This document shows, in pieces, positions 1-8,605 of a DNA stretch of 64,000 nucleotides. The notes beneath the pieces are model-generated. The model was not told the origin of the DNA and searched no databases. It saw nothing but the letters and a program-made list of their open reading frames with translations. The stretch comes from Flammeovirgaceae bacterium UBA6059. GTDB taxonomy: Bacteria > Bacteroidota > Bacteroidia > Cytophagales > Cyclobacteriaceae. The translations under genes were made by a program, and so were the position numbers. The stretch is taken from assembly GCA_002435755.1 (NCBI GenBank), contig DIYH01000031.1:20060-84059 (forward strand). The letters run 5' to 3'. Position 1 is the stretch's first letter. Every line of letters starts with the position of its first letter.

Positions 1-55
1 ATATTTAATACTTTTAGAATCTGTACTCAAGATTTTTCACGCTAAACAGGATAAG

Positions 56-769
56 ATGCTACAAAGAAAATTTGATAAGATTGTCAAGGACTTTTTTCCT
101 AATGCCAAGGATGCTAAAGACACCTCAATTCATTATTTAGGTAAAATGCAAATCGAACATGAGCTTGATATTTCGAAAGTACTGATGGCTACATCAGTTT
201 GTTCGGATGATATTAATGTGCCTTCAACCACCTTTTTTAATGTCCTTTTTGGTCCTTTCATCATGGGAGGTTTAGGGGGATTACCTTTTGCTGGGCAGAC
301 AGGAATGACAGCTTTCGCACATCATATTCCTGACCAGGGAAGTGCATTTATATTCTACGGTCCACATATAGGACTTACACTTGATGGTGAATTAGGCAAG
401 ATGTATCGCCCTCGTCAGGAAGAAACAGGGAATTCTTGTGGTGCACTAATGCTAGCACTGAGTCGATTTCAGGATAGTGGTTACAAACCAGTTTTGAATG
501 ATGACGATTACCAGCAAATGAAACTCGAAGAAAGCCTGTTACCTTATCGAGAAGAAATTCTCGACAGTAACAATTCGCAAAAGGCAATTACGGAAGCGAC
601 ATACGAAATCATCCATAAAAAAATTCACGATCATCTAAAATCGTGCAAAAATGAATTTCACGTAGATAAGGTGACACTACTTGGTGGCATCATCATTAAT
701 ACAGACTATGGATTAGATGATTACTTTGACGCTAGGAACTTTGAGGTGGTTGACATTAAGAGTTTGTAG
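56..769 (+). CDS. LCIB-like (theta-type) carbonic anhydrase
   Basis: The 237-aa protein matches the pattern of the limiting-CO2-inducible B/C (LCIB_C) carbonic anhydrase family. These enzymes interconvert CO2 and bicarbonate with a beta-CA-like zinc site. Visible are Cys49 in a CSDD context, a Gly-rich FGPF..GGL.G.PF.G.TG block (residues 66-83), HH at 89-90, His104 in a YGPHIG motif and Cys128 in NSCGA; Cys49/His104/Cys128 are the expected zinc ligands. There is no signal peptide, so it is probably cytoplasmic. The start is the ATG at 56; an upstream gene, if any, lies outside the window. The next gene is 66 bp downstream on the same strand but functionally unrelated. The family call rests on motif recognition; catalytic activity is inferred, since some algal LCIB members are inactive alone. 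Confidence 0.72.
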   Translation: MLQRKFDKIVKDFFPNAKDAKDTSIHYLGKMQIEHELDISKVLMATSVCSDDINVPSTTFFNVLFGPFIMGGLGGLPFAGQTGMTAFAHHIPDQGSAFIFYGPHIGLTLDGELGKMYRPRQEETGNSCGALMLALSRFQDSGYKPVLNDDDYQQMKLEESLLPYREEILDSNNSQKAITEATYEIIHKKIHDHLKSCKNEFHVDKVTLLGGIIINTDYGLDDYFDARNFEVVDIKSL

Positions 770-835
770 CCCATCATTTTTCAATAAGAACTATCATAGA
801 AAAGATTAGTCCGTGATCATGGATCAGGTGAACAC

Positions 836-1369
836 ATGAGAAAAACTAAAATTGGAATTATTAATGTTTCGGATCGTGCAAGCCGTGGAGAGTATGAGGA
901 TATTCCTGGTAAGGAAGTAAAGAGGCTTCTTGATTTATGGTTAACGAGTGACTGGGAAGCGGAATACGCTGTTGTTCCGGATGAGCAGCCACTCCTTGAA
1001 AAGGAACTGAAGCGGATGGCCGATGAAGCAGGTTGCTGCCTGGTAGTTACCACTGGAGGTACTGGACCTGCAAAACGAGATGTCACGCCTGAAGCAACTA
1101 TTGCCGTCAGTGATAAGTTAATGCCTGGGTTCGGCGAATTGATGCGTCAAGTAAGTCTGCAATATGTACCTACGGCGATACTTTCGCGTCAGACGGCAGG
1201 CATTAGAGGTAGTACCTTGATGGTTAACCTACCAGGAAAGCCCAAATCAATTAAGGAATGTCTGGAGGCTGTTTTTCCAGCCATTCCTTATTGCATTGAC
1301 TTGATTGACGGACCTTATCTGGAGACCAATCAGGAGGTAATGAAGGTGTTTCGGCCAAAGCATTCATAA
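836..1369 (+). CDS. mog: Molybdopterin adenylyltransferase MogA
   Basis: The 177-aa protein is of MogA/MoaB type. MogA adenylylates molybdopterin before MoeA inserts molybdate, in the cytoplasm. Seen are the N-terminal beta-strand IGIINVSDRASRG (residues 6-18), the nucleotide-binding TTGGTG motif (72-77), RDVTPEA (81-87) and the C-terminal LPGKPKSIKECL segment. Length fits the family, which is about 165-195 aa. The ATG at 836 gives the expected N-terminus. No other molybdenum-cofactor genes lie in the window, so this copy is isolated from a moa/moe cluster. MoaB and MogA are hard to separate by eye; the full GGTG...RDVTPEA arrangement fits either, and the molybdopterin adenylyltransferase role is inferred. 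Confidence 0.88.
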   Translation: MRKTKIGIINVSDRASRGEYEDIPGKEVKRLLDLWLTSDWEAEYAVVPDEQPLLEKELKRMADEAGCCLVVTTGGTGPAKRDVTPEATIAVSDKLMPGFGELMRQVSLQYVPTAILSRQTAGIRGSTLMVNLPGKPKSIKECLEAVFPAIPYCIDLIDGPYLETNQEVMKVFRPKHS

Positions 1370-1530
1370 CATTTACTTAAACACGTCTCTTAGTACAAAA
1401 CTCATTCTTCTTTTAAGTTGCAGTGATACACAATTAGGCCATTGACGCTCCAATTACTTAAAGTTTTGTAGAGTCAATAAGACTGTAAATCCGAGCTGTT
1501 AGGATCTTATTCAATAAACAAATTCATCAT

Positions 1531-2448
1531 ATGGCAATGCGGTGCTTTCGTTATTTACCGGTCCTATTTGGCGCTTGCCTGCTAATCTATGGTTGCCAAA
1601 AGGCTAGCAATGATTCTGGATCGGCTGACACGAACACTGACGACAATTTTCAAAAAGAGGGAGTAGAGTTAATTTCATCTTTCGACCAGTGGTTGAGTGA
1701 TCCTGTACCATTGGTGAGCGCTCATCGTGGTGGTCCCTATCCCGGATATCCAGAAAATGCAATTGAAACCTTCAACTATATAGCTGAACAGATACCGACG
1801 ATCATAGAATGCGATGTTTCGATGACTAGGGATAGTGTACTAATCATGATGCATGATAATACGCTGGATCGAACAACCACGGGAACCGGCAATGTTCTGG
1901 ATTGGTCATATGATGAACTTACTCAGCTCCAGTTAGTCGATAATGAAGGGGATACTACCGATTTCAAGATACCAACCCTAGAAGAAGTCCTTGCCTGGGG
2001 AAAAGGAAAAGTCCTATTCACCCTGGATGTAAAACGGGGTGTGCCTTTCGAAAAAGTGATAGCAACAGTGGAGGAGTATGATGGAGCTACTTACGCAGCA
2101 ATCATCACCTATCGGATTGATGATGCCAGCCTAGTCTATTCATTGAATCCTGAGCTTATGATTTCTGTTTCGGCAGGTGATGATGGAGCACTAGAGCAAC
2201 TCCAGAAAAGTGGCATTCCTGCTAAGAATCTCTTGGGCTTTGTAGGTACAAGGGAACCTGAAAAAGCTCACTACGAAAAAGTCCAGCAGCTCGGTATCAA
2301 AACAATACTGGGTACGCTAGGCAACTTGGATAAAAGTGCCGAATCTAAAGGTGACGACAGTATTTATCTCATATACGTAGAAAATGGAGCTAATATCATT
2401 GCCACGGATAGGCCACTAGAAGTTGCAAAAGTCCTCTATGTTAATTGA
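1531..2448 (+). CDS. Exported glycerophosphodiester phosphodiesterase (lipoprotein)
   Basis: The 305-aa protein is of the GDPD family, hydrolysing glycerophosphodiesters to glycerol-3-phosphate and an alcohol. A lipoprotein signal ends at Cys22 (LIYGC), so it should be anchored outside the inner membrane. Catalytic-site features are His65-Arg66 in the AHRGG motif, Glu75-Asn76 (PENAI), Glu93/Asp95 (ECDV) and the second His108 in MMHDNTLDRTT, the usual TIM-barrel GDPD arrangement. It is followed 60 bp later by a PhoX-type phosphatase on the same strand, so the two could act in sequence to release phosphate from phospholipid head groups. That pathway link is inferred from adjacency. Residues 23-50 form a low-complexity linker after the lipobox. 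Confidence 0.9.
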   Translation: MAMRCFRYLPVLFGACLLIYGCQKASNDSGSADTNTDDNFQKEGVELISSFDQWLSDPVPLVSAHRGGPYPGYPENAIETFNYIAEQIPTIIECDVSMTRDSVLIMMHDNTLDRTTTGTGNVLDWSYDELTQLQLVDNEGDTTDFKIPTLEEVLAWGKGKVLFTLDVKRGVPFEKVIATVEEYDGATYAAIITYRIDDASLVYSLNPELMISVSAGDDGALEQLQKSGIPAKNLLGFVGTREPEKAHYEKVQQLGIKTILGTLGNLDKSAESKGDDSIYLIYVENGANIIATDRPLEVAKVLYVN

Positions 2449-2508
2449 TCACTTAATCATATCGATAATTTTACTCTAATTACTCAAGCACTCATACCAT
2501 AGACCCTC

Positions 2509-4194
2509 ATGTACGACCGTCGTAAATTCATTTCGTTCTTAGGTAAGGCTGGCTTAGGAGCCGCTACATTACCTCCTTTCTTGACAAGTTGCGGTAGCAC
2601 TACCACACCATCAGAAACCTTCCAAAATGTAGGTGATGAAGCATTAAGAAAGCTGAAGGACCTGGTATTAGAGAACATGGTCGCTTCTGATAAGGACGAC
2701 CTATTGCTCGTTAGCGGGTTGGATTATCACACCGTCATCCGATGGGGCGAGCAAATTTCAGATAATGACACTTTCGGGTTCAACAATGATTTCACTTGTT
2801 TTATTCCGTTAGATGAAAATGATCCAACGGATGGACTGCTTTGGGTCAATCATGAATACGTCAATCCATTGTTTGTTTCAGGTTTTGACCAGAGTAAATA
2901 TGAAAATCCTCGAGAACATCGCACGGTAGAGCAAGTAGACAAGGAGATGTATGCGGTTGGCGGTAGCATCGTCAGAGTGAGACAGGAAAACGGAAAATGG
3001 GCAGTTGTCAAAAATGATCCGCATAACAGGCGAATAACTGGTCAGACACCCATCACACTTAATTGGGATAGTCCTATCGAGGGCAAGACTACCGTAATGG
3101 GTACCAACAGCAATTGCTCCGGTGGCATTACACCGTGGAATACGTTCCTGACCTGCGAAGAGAACTATGATGGCTTTTTTGGAGAAACAGTATACGACGA
3201 GAACAATAATGCTTCGAAGAAACCGAGTTGGTATGGATGGGAAGCGTTCTACAACTACCCACCAGAACACTACGGCTGGGTGGTAGAGATTGACCCAAAG
3301 GATGGTACAGCGCAAAAACACGTTGCGCTGGGACGATTTGCCCATGAGTGCTGTACGGTATATGAATTAGAAGACAAACGTGTGGTGGCCTATACCGGAG
3401 ATGATCGCAACGATGAACATCTGTACAAATTCATCTCCTCAAAACCTGGATCATTGAAGGAAGGTACCTTGTATGTGGCCGATACTGACAATGGTAAATG
3501 GCTTTCGTTGGATTGGGAAAGTCAGCCCGTGCTTAAAGAGAAGTTCAAAGACCAGACAGAAGTCCTTATTCGGGTACGAGAAGCGGCAAAACTTCTAGGT
3601 GCTACTGAGCTCAACAGGCCAGAAGATATTGAGATCGACCCTATCACTGGCAATGTACTGGTATCGCTAACCAACAACAAAGGAAAAGGTGATTTCCACG
3701 GTTCGATCTTGAAGGTTGAAGAGACCAATGGAGCATTCGACGCATTGACCTTCAAGGCTTCTACTTACCTTGCAGGTGGAGAGGAGAACGGGTTCTCATG
3801 TCCAGATAATCTTGCGTTTGACTTATCAGGAAATCTTTGGATTACCTCAGATATGTCCGGGAGCTCAATGAACAAAGAAGATGGTCCTTACATGCCATTC
3901 AAAAACAATAGCCTCTTCGTCGTACCGCGATACGGCAAGGATGAAGGCAAAGTGATCAGGGTAGCGTCTGCACCGCGTGACGCTGAGTTAACTGGACCAT
4001 GGTTTTCACCTGATGGCAAAACGCTTTTCCTAAGCGTACAACACCCTGGGGAACAAACTGTAGATAAAGCTAACCCTACAAGTAAATGGCCTTTTGACGC
4101 AGATGGTATCCCAAAACCTGCAGTAGTGGCGATCACTGGGGACTTGATCGAAAAGATGAATCAACTACGTCAGATTGAGGCGATGGAGAGCTGA
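2509..4194 (+). CDS. PhoX-family (DUF839) alkaline phosphatase, Tat lipoprotein
   Basis: The 561-aa protein is of the PhoX/DUF839 family, Ca/Fe-dependent beta-propeller phosphatases that release phosphate from organic esters. The N-terminus has a twin-arginine motif (RRKFISF, residues 4-10), a hydrophobic stretch and a lipobox-like LTSC (Cys28), suggesting export folded via Tat and lipid anchoring. Propeller features include LLWVNHEY, TCEENYDGFFG, GRFAHECCTV, a VVAYTGDDRNDEHLYKF segment, the NRPEDIEID strand and LFLSVQHPGEQT near the C-terminus, all typical of PhoX. Its length is near the usual 550-650 aa. It lies just downstream of the GDPD lipoprotein gene. Family membership is firm; in-vivo substrate is not known. 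Confidence 0.88.
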   Translation: MYDRRKFISFLGKAGLGAATLPPFLTSCGSTTTPSETFQNVGDEALRKLKDLVLENMVASDKDDLLLVSGLDYHTVIRWGEQISDNDTFGFNNDFTCFIPLDENDPTDGLLWVNHEYVNPLFVSGFDQSKYENPREHRTVEQVDKEMYAVGGSIVRVRQENGKWAVVKNDPHNRRITGQTPITLNWDSPIEGKTTVMGTNSNCSGGITPWNTFLTCEENYDGFFGETVYDENNNASKKPSWYGWEAFYNYPPEHYGWVVEIDPKDGTAQKHVALGRFAHECCTVYELEDKRVVAYTGDDRNDEHLYKFISSKPGSLKEGTLYVADTDNGKWLSLDWESQPVLKEKFKDQTEVLIRVREAAKLLGATELNRPEDIEIDPITGNVLVSLTNNKGKGDFHGSILKVEETNGAFDALTFKASTYLAGGEENGFSCPDNLAFDLSGNLWITSDMSGSSMNKEDGPYMPFKNNSLFVVPRYGKDEGKVIRVASAPRDAELTGPWFSPDGKTLFLSVQHPGEQTVDKANPTSKWPFDADGIPKPAVVAITGDLIEKMNQLRQIEAMES

Positions 4195-4357
4195 CTTTTA
4201 AGAAGATCAGCTCTTTGAGAAAAAAAGGCTTTGTTTGTTTTTCCTTAAGGGGATGGAATTGATTTACGCTTTGATCAGCAATATGAGTAACTCCCTCGAC
4301 TAACGGCAAACATTGGGAATTTTAGCACGGTAGCAAGACGTTTGGTTGAGATATGTG

Positions 4358-4383
4358 AAAGGCACAGAATCATTTGTGCCTTT
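4358..4383. terminator. Hairpin downstream of the dodecin gene
   Basis: A perfect 9-bp inverted repeat (AAAGGCACA / TGTGCCTTT) separated by 8 nt lies 23 bp beyond the stop codon of the minus-strand dodecin gene. The A-rich and T-rich flanks let it work in either direction. PhoX ends 164 bp away on the other side, so it may separate the two convergent genes. Confidence 0.6.
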
Positions 4384-4405
4384 GAATTTAAGTCAAAAAA
4401 CCTAA

Positions 4406-4690
4406 TCAATGATCATGGTCATGATTGTCACCACCATGATGATGATGCACCCCGACGACATCAAGTACTGCCTGATACAAAGAAACTTGAGGGTTTTTAC
4501 CTTCACTATCAATCGTTCCTTGCAACTGCACTACCTCAAAGGTTACAAAGTCAAGATGGTCTCTTGGCGTACCCTGATGACCGTGTTTGATGGAGGCAAT
4601 GCCTTTCCTTACCGCATCATCAAAGCTTCTTGTTGAAGACCCTATAATCCTTATGACGTCCTGATGATCGATTGTGTGTTTTGCTAGCAT
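4406..4690 (-). CDS. Dodecin-family protein with His/Asp-rich tail
   Basis: The 94-aa protein contains a dodecin fold: a short strand, an IRIIGSSTRSFDDAVRKGI segment (residues 12-30) with the family's GSS..S..DAV helix, and a long hairpin (FVTFEVVQLQGTI then VSLYQAVLDVVG) at about 48-79. Dodecins assemble into spherical dodecamers that bind flavin or related cofactors. The typical aromatic at the flavin site (Trp in WFEV) is replaced here by Phe in the TFEV context, and an insertion precedes it, so the ligand is uncertain. The last 14 residues are rich in His, Asp and Gly (HHHHGG..HDHDH), absent from typical ~68-aa dodecins and suggesting metal binding. The + strand reading frames across this stretch are shadows of it. 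Confidence 0.72.
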   Translation of the reverse strand: MLAKHTIDHQDVIRIIGSSTRSFDDAVRKGIASIKHGHQGTPRDHLDFVTFEVVQLQGTIDSEGKNPQVSLYQAVLDVVGVHHHHGGDNHDHDH

Positions 4691-5063
4691 ATCTTTTTTT
4701 TAGTTATGAATAACAAGCAATTTCTTAGGAAATGCCGTCGATGACAATACCTATTTTCTGGTATTTTTTCAAACTAAATTGCACCTGTCATAGTAAAAAT
4801 TGTCATTTATCTATCTATCGCTTATCGGTGCAGTACCTGGCTTAGATTGGTCATTATTAATTAATAACCTTACTTGATGTCACGAAAGCTTTGCTTTATG
4901 GATGAGGCTAACCTTTGGCTAAATACAAAGCAGCAGTGAGCAATCAATTCTAAGAGACGCCAGAAAGTCTGAACAAAAACTGGAAAGAATTCGAGATGTC
5001 ATTAGCTTATACAAAACAAAGCTGAATCACCGTCACGAACCAAATCCATAAAATCTCCACTTT
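4691..5063. other. Intergenic region between divergent dodecin and acylase genes
   Basis: The 373 bp separate the divergent dodecin (-) and acylase (+) genes and should hold both promoters. It is AT-rich, with a run of T just upstream of dodecin. No coding potential, clear promoter consensus or strong inverted repeat was seen. Confidence 0.4.
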
Positions 5064-7424
5064 ATGAGGAAACCCGCATTTATTCTCTTATTCACCCTAT
5101 TGTTTATCATCTCATTTGGTTTTTTCTGGATACAGACCATCAACGACTTCAAACGCGACGGGAAGTTTCAAATCACAGTCAACGAAGAGCCGATCAAGAT
5201 CATTCGAGATGAAAACGGGATTGCCTACGTCCTAGCGGAAAACAAGCGTGATGTTTATCGCGGGCAGGGTTTTGTGATGGCGCAAGACCGACTCTTTCAA
5301 ATTGAGTTCTATCGTGCATTGATCAAAGGTGAAGCGGCAGCATTGGTAGGTTCCTCAATGCTGTCTTCAGACATCAAAATGCGGGTGCTCAACCTTTATG
5401 GCAATGCAGAAAGGAATTACCAATACCTCGATCAAGAGGCAAAAGAGGTCTTGCAATGGTATTGTGAAGGGTTTAATGAATACCTGAGAGTAGCAGAAGA
5501 TGAGTTTCCGGTAGAGCTTGGCTTGTTGGGCATAGTGCCAAAAGAGTTGAAACCTGTCGATATCGTGTCTGTTACTCATTTCATTGGCTTGTTTCATAGT
5601 CAAAACATGGAGGATGAGATATTGAGCCTCAACCTTTCGGCACGAATGGATAACGCAGCAGAGCTACTGCCATTATCTGTGAATCTTGATCGAACCAAGC
5701 CACTGGGGTTTGAAACACTTGACCTATCGCTGAATGGCGGCACTCCGAGAAACGCAGTTACCCAAAACCTTCCTAATCCACTCTTGCCGTACCCTTCCCT
5801 CGGGTCGAACAACTGGGCCATATCTGGAGCAAAATCACAGACTGGTAAACCAATCCTTGCTAATGATCCACACGTTGATGCACGCGTGTTACCGGGTACA
5901 TTTTATCCGGTAGGGTTGATCTGTCCTGAATTCAAAGCAGTAGGTATTGCTACCCCCGGCATTCCAGGGCTGCTATCAGGACGAAACGAATATGTATCTT
6001 TTGGCATCACCAATGCCTATGGTGATAGCCAGGATCTGTTCATCGAATCTGTAGAAGACGATCAATACCTTCAGGACAGTACATTGGTTCCATTCGGAAT
6101 TAGAAAGGAAACGATTACTATCAAGGACAGCACTGAAGTAGAACTAGAAATCCGATCTACCGACAGAGGACCGATCATTTCCGATTTCCCAATATTCAAT
6201 ATCATGACCGATGATGTAGTCAGCTTTAGATGGTCACTAGCTGTGACTGAAAGCAGTTCCTTAGGGTTCGACCGATTGCTAGAGACGAAAGATGTACCAT
6301 CTTTCCGTGAAGCACTAGGCAAAATGGATAACATGTTTTTCAACTATGTTATTGCTGACATTGAAGGGAACATTGCGCACCAGTCAACCGGCTTAGTTCC
6401 TACTCGTACTAACCGAGCAGGTGAAGTGCCTCAGGTTGCAGATCAAGCGGACAGCTGGACAGGCTTCATTCCAAAGAACGAACTGCCCAACATGGTGAAT
6501 CCCGAAAGAGGCTGGGTAGGTACGGCCAATCATGATACGCGACCTAATGATTATCCATATTATTACTCCAACCATTTCTCACCCTTCTATCGCTACCAAA
6601 GGCTCAAGGAGTACTTCGGAACGGATGACAAACTAGCGCCTGAAGACCTTTGGGAGCTGATCTTCGATGTGCAGAATATGCAGGCGGAGACCTTCGTTCC
6701 GCTGTTCATTGATGCATTGAATCAAGAGGGTGTAACTAAAGAACTTGGAAGTATTCTCAGTAACTGGAATCAAAAGGACGACATCAATGAAGTCGGAGCA
6801 GCGGTGTACAATGTGCTTTACAATGAACTGCTCTATCTGTCGCTTGATGATGAACTGCCGGATGAGGTAGAAGAAATGTATTGGCAAAATGTCTACTATT
6901 GGAATCAACGGCTGGACAGCATGCTCTTGGCTGATCATCCTTTCATTGACAACAATAAAACACCGGATAAGGAGACCCTGTCTGACCTCATTGTCATTGC
7001 AGGAAAGCGAACTCAAAAGATCTTAACCGAAAAACTCGGTGATAACAAAGACGACTGGACATGGGGTAAACTACATACTGTATACTTCTATAGCCCTATA
7101 CGACAGACTGGATTTGGAGCTGAGTGGCTAGGTGCAGAGCTTCTTCCCAAGCAAGGTTCTAACCAGACGCTCAACAGAGGTGGCTTTGTGAAGAATCGGG
7201 AGCATGATTTTGAAACAAGCTGGTTTAGCTCCTATCGCATGGTGGCAGATATGAGTGACGATGAGAAGGTTATGGGTGTGGTATCTGGCGGCAGCTCCTC
7301 AAGGATCTTGCATCCATACTATAAGTCACAACTCCAAGCCTGGAAAACAGGTGAATGGCTCCCCTACTGGTTCAGCGAAGAAAAGGTGCTGGAGCATGTT
7401 CAGCATGAGTTGGTCTTGGAATAG
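5064..7424 (+). CDS. Penicillin acylase family N-terminal nucleophile hydrolase
   Basis: The 786-aa precursor is of the penicillin amidase/acyl-homoserine-lactone acylase (S45) family. These are autoprocessed into alpha and beta chains, the beta chain starting at the catalytic Ser. An N-terminal hydrophobic segment (5-23) exports or anchors it. The alpha region has IKIIRDENGIAYV and GFVMAQDRLFQIEFYR, both family hallmarks. The processing site is LGSNNWAISG with Ser248 as expected nucleophile, followed by PILANDPH. Later motifs include ERGWVGTANHDTRP and the C-terminal GGSSSRILHPYY. The substrate (beta-lactam, AHL, other amide) cannot be read from the sequence. It is followed by an AraC regulator gene 23 bp downstream, possibly co-transcribed. 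Confidence 0.9.
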   Translation: MRKPAFILLFTLLFIISFGFFWIQTINDFKRDGKFQITVNEEPIKIIRDENGIAYVLAENKRDVYRGQGFVMAQDRLFQIEFYRALIKGEAAALVGSSMLSSDIKMRVLNLYGNAERNYQYLDQEAKEVLQWYCEGFNEYLRVAEDEFPVELGLLGIVPKELKPVDIVSVTHFIGLFHSQNMEDEILSLNLSARMDNAAELLPLSVNLDRTKPLGFETLDLSLNGGTPRNAVTQNLPNPLLPYPSLGSNNWAISGAKSQTGKPILANDPHVDARVLPGTFYPVGLICPEFKAVGIATPGIPGLLSGRNEYVSFGITNAYGDSQDLFIESVEDDQYLQDSTLVPFGIRKETITIKDSTEVELEIRSTDRGPIISDFPIFNIMTDDVVSFRWSLAVTESSSLGFDRLLETKDVPSFREALGKMDNMFFNYVIADIEGNIAHQSTGLVPTRTNRAGEVPQVADQADSWTGFIPKNELPNMVNPERGWVGTANHDTRPNDYPYYYSNHFSPFYRYQRLKEYFGTDDKLAPEDLWELIFDVQNMQAETFVPLFIDALNQEGVTKELGSILSNWNQKDDINEVGAAVYNVLYNELLYLSLDDELPDEVEEMYWQNVYYWNQRLDSMLLADHPFIDNNKTPDKETLSDLIVIAGKRTQKILTEKLGDNKDDWTWGKLHTVYFYSPIRQTGFGAEWLGAELLPKQGSNQTLNRGGFVKNREHDFETSWFSSYRMVADMSDDEKVMGVVSGGSSSRILHPYYKSQLQAWKTGEWLPYWFSEEKVLEHVQHELVLE

Positions 7425-7447
7425 AAGCTAAATGAAACCCCTTTAGT

Positions 7448-8458
7448 TTGTTAAAAATCATCCAGATCATAGCGTTGCTACAGGGCATTTTCCTTGTATT
7501 TGTCTTGATAAAAAGGCGGCAGGCGTACAAGATGAATATCCTTATTGCTTTCATCGCATGCTTGATTTCAATTATGCTGTTCGCGCTTGGTGATGATGAC
7601 TATAATTTGATCCTATCAGAGTCGAATTGGTTCGTTTTCCAAGAACCTTTGATGATAACCTGCTTCCTACTTTTCGTCAAACAAATCGAACGAGAGCAAA
7701 GTGAGTTTGTTAAGACCGACTTTCTTATACTACTACCTTACCTAGTTTATTTGTCTCTTGGATTGACCGAAACATTCTTTCCTATTGGAGACGCGCCAAT
7801 CATAGATATCGTTGACGATCTCATTGAGTTTTCACTGATTGGCCTGCTGTTAAAAGCCGCCTTTGACATTATCAGAAGTCAAAAGGAAAAGTGGCTGCTC
7901 ACTTTTATCATTCCCTTTGTCGTGATTTTCGCGATAGATGAGATGTATAAGCTGACAATCGATGGTGATTATTCTTTGATGTACCTTGACAGCTACGGCG
8001 TAATATTGATTTCAACCTTTCTTTTCTACTTCGTCAGTTTCCGGCTGATCACCACACCCAAAAACATATTGGTAACAGCCACCAATAAGTATGTCACTTC
8101 TAATTTGTCCAAGTCAGAAATCAATTCGACTGTTCAAGCATTACATCAGCTGATGATTGAAAAGAAGATTTTCAAGAATCAAAAACTCAGTGTAGCGGAA
8201 GTAGCCAAAGAGCTCGGTATTACGAGACAGCAGCTATCGGAAATCTTGAATAATCATATGAAAATCCGTTTCCAGGATTTACTTAATCAATATCGTGTTG
8301 AGGAGTTTATCGACTGCTTAGATCAAGAAAAATACAACCACTATACGTTGCTGGGCATAGCCAGTGAAGCTGGTTTCAGCTCAAAATCATCTTTCAATTC
8401 GACTTTCAAAAAGCTGAAAGGCGTCACCCCAAGTCAGTACCGAGATAGCCAAAAGTAG
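7448..8458 (+). CDS. Membrane-anchored AraC-family transcriptional regulator
   Basis: The 336-aa protein has six or seven hydrophobic helices in residues 1-205 and a C-terminal AraC-type double helix-turn-helix in about 235-336. The second HTH ends in the signature TLLGIASEAGFSSKSSFNSTFKKLKGVTPSQYR. This 7TM-AraC layout is common in Bacteroidota and suggests sensing of a membrane or extracellular signal. The TTG at 7448 is preferred because the next ATG (7532) would delete the first membrane helix, although that alternative cannot be excluded. Target genes are unknown; the neighbours are the acylase upstream and a broken cytochrome c peroxidase downstream, with a strong dyad between this gene and the latter. 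Confidence 0.85.
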   Translation: MLKIIQIIALLQGIFLVFVLIKRRQAYKMNILIAFIACLISIMLFALGDDDYNLILSESNWFVFQEPLMITCFLLFVKQIEREQSEFVKTDFLILLPYLVYLSLGLTETFFPIGDAPIIDIVDDLIEFSLIGLLLKAAFDIIRSQKEKWLLTFIIPFVVIFAIDEMYKLTIDGDYSLMYLDSYGVILISTFLFYFVSFRLITTPKNILVTATNKYVTSNLSKSEINSTVQALHQLMIEKKIFKNQKLSVAEVAKELGITRQQLSEILNNHMKIRFQDLLNQYRVEEFIDCLDQEKYNHYTLLGIASEAGFSSKSSFNSTFKKLKGVTPSQYRDSQK

Positions 8459-8546
8459 TCCAAAGAAGTCCAGAAAGAGCACTCTGCACCTCTAGAAGGC
8501 CATTCCGGGCAACTTACTATCGGAAGCTCAAGTTCTTTGCGATACC

Positions 8547-8579
8547 ATCAACTGGTATGGTCATACCAAATCAGTTGAT
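8547..8579. promoter_or_regulatory. Nested inverted repeat upstream of the cytochrome peroxidase
   Basis: Outer arms ATCAACT (8547-8553) and AGTTGAT (8573-8579) enclose inner arms GGTATG (8554-8559) and CATACC (8562-8567). An additional ATACCA half-site lies just upstream at 8543-8548. It sits 88 bp after the AraC stop and 27 bp before the peroxidase start, so it could be an operator of the adjacent AraC protein or an RNA hairpin. Function is inferred from position only. Confidence 0.45.
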
Positions 8580-8605
8580 CAGAAAATCTAATTCAAAGAA
8601 CTAAT

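Noticed and set aside
4409..4636. Plus-strand open frames overlapping the dodecin gene
   Set aside because: They are reading-frame shadows of the His/Asp-coding tail and fold of the dodecin gene, which has clear family motifs on the minus strand.
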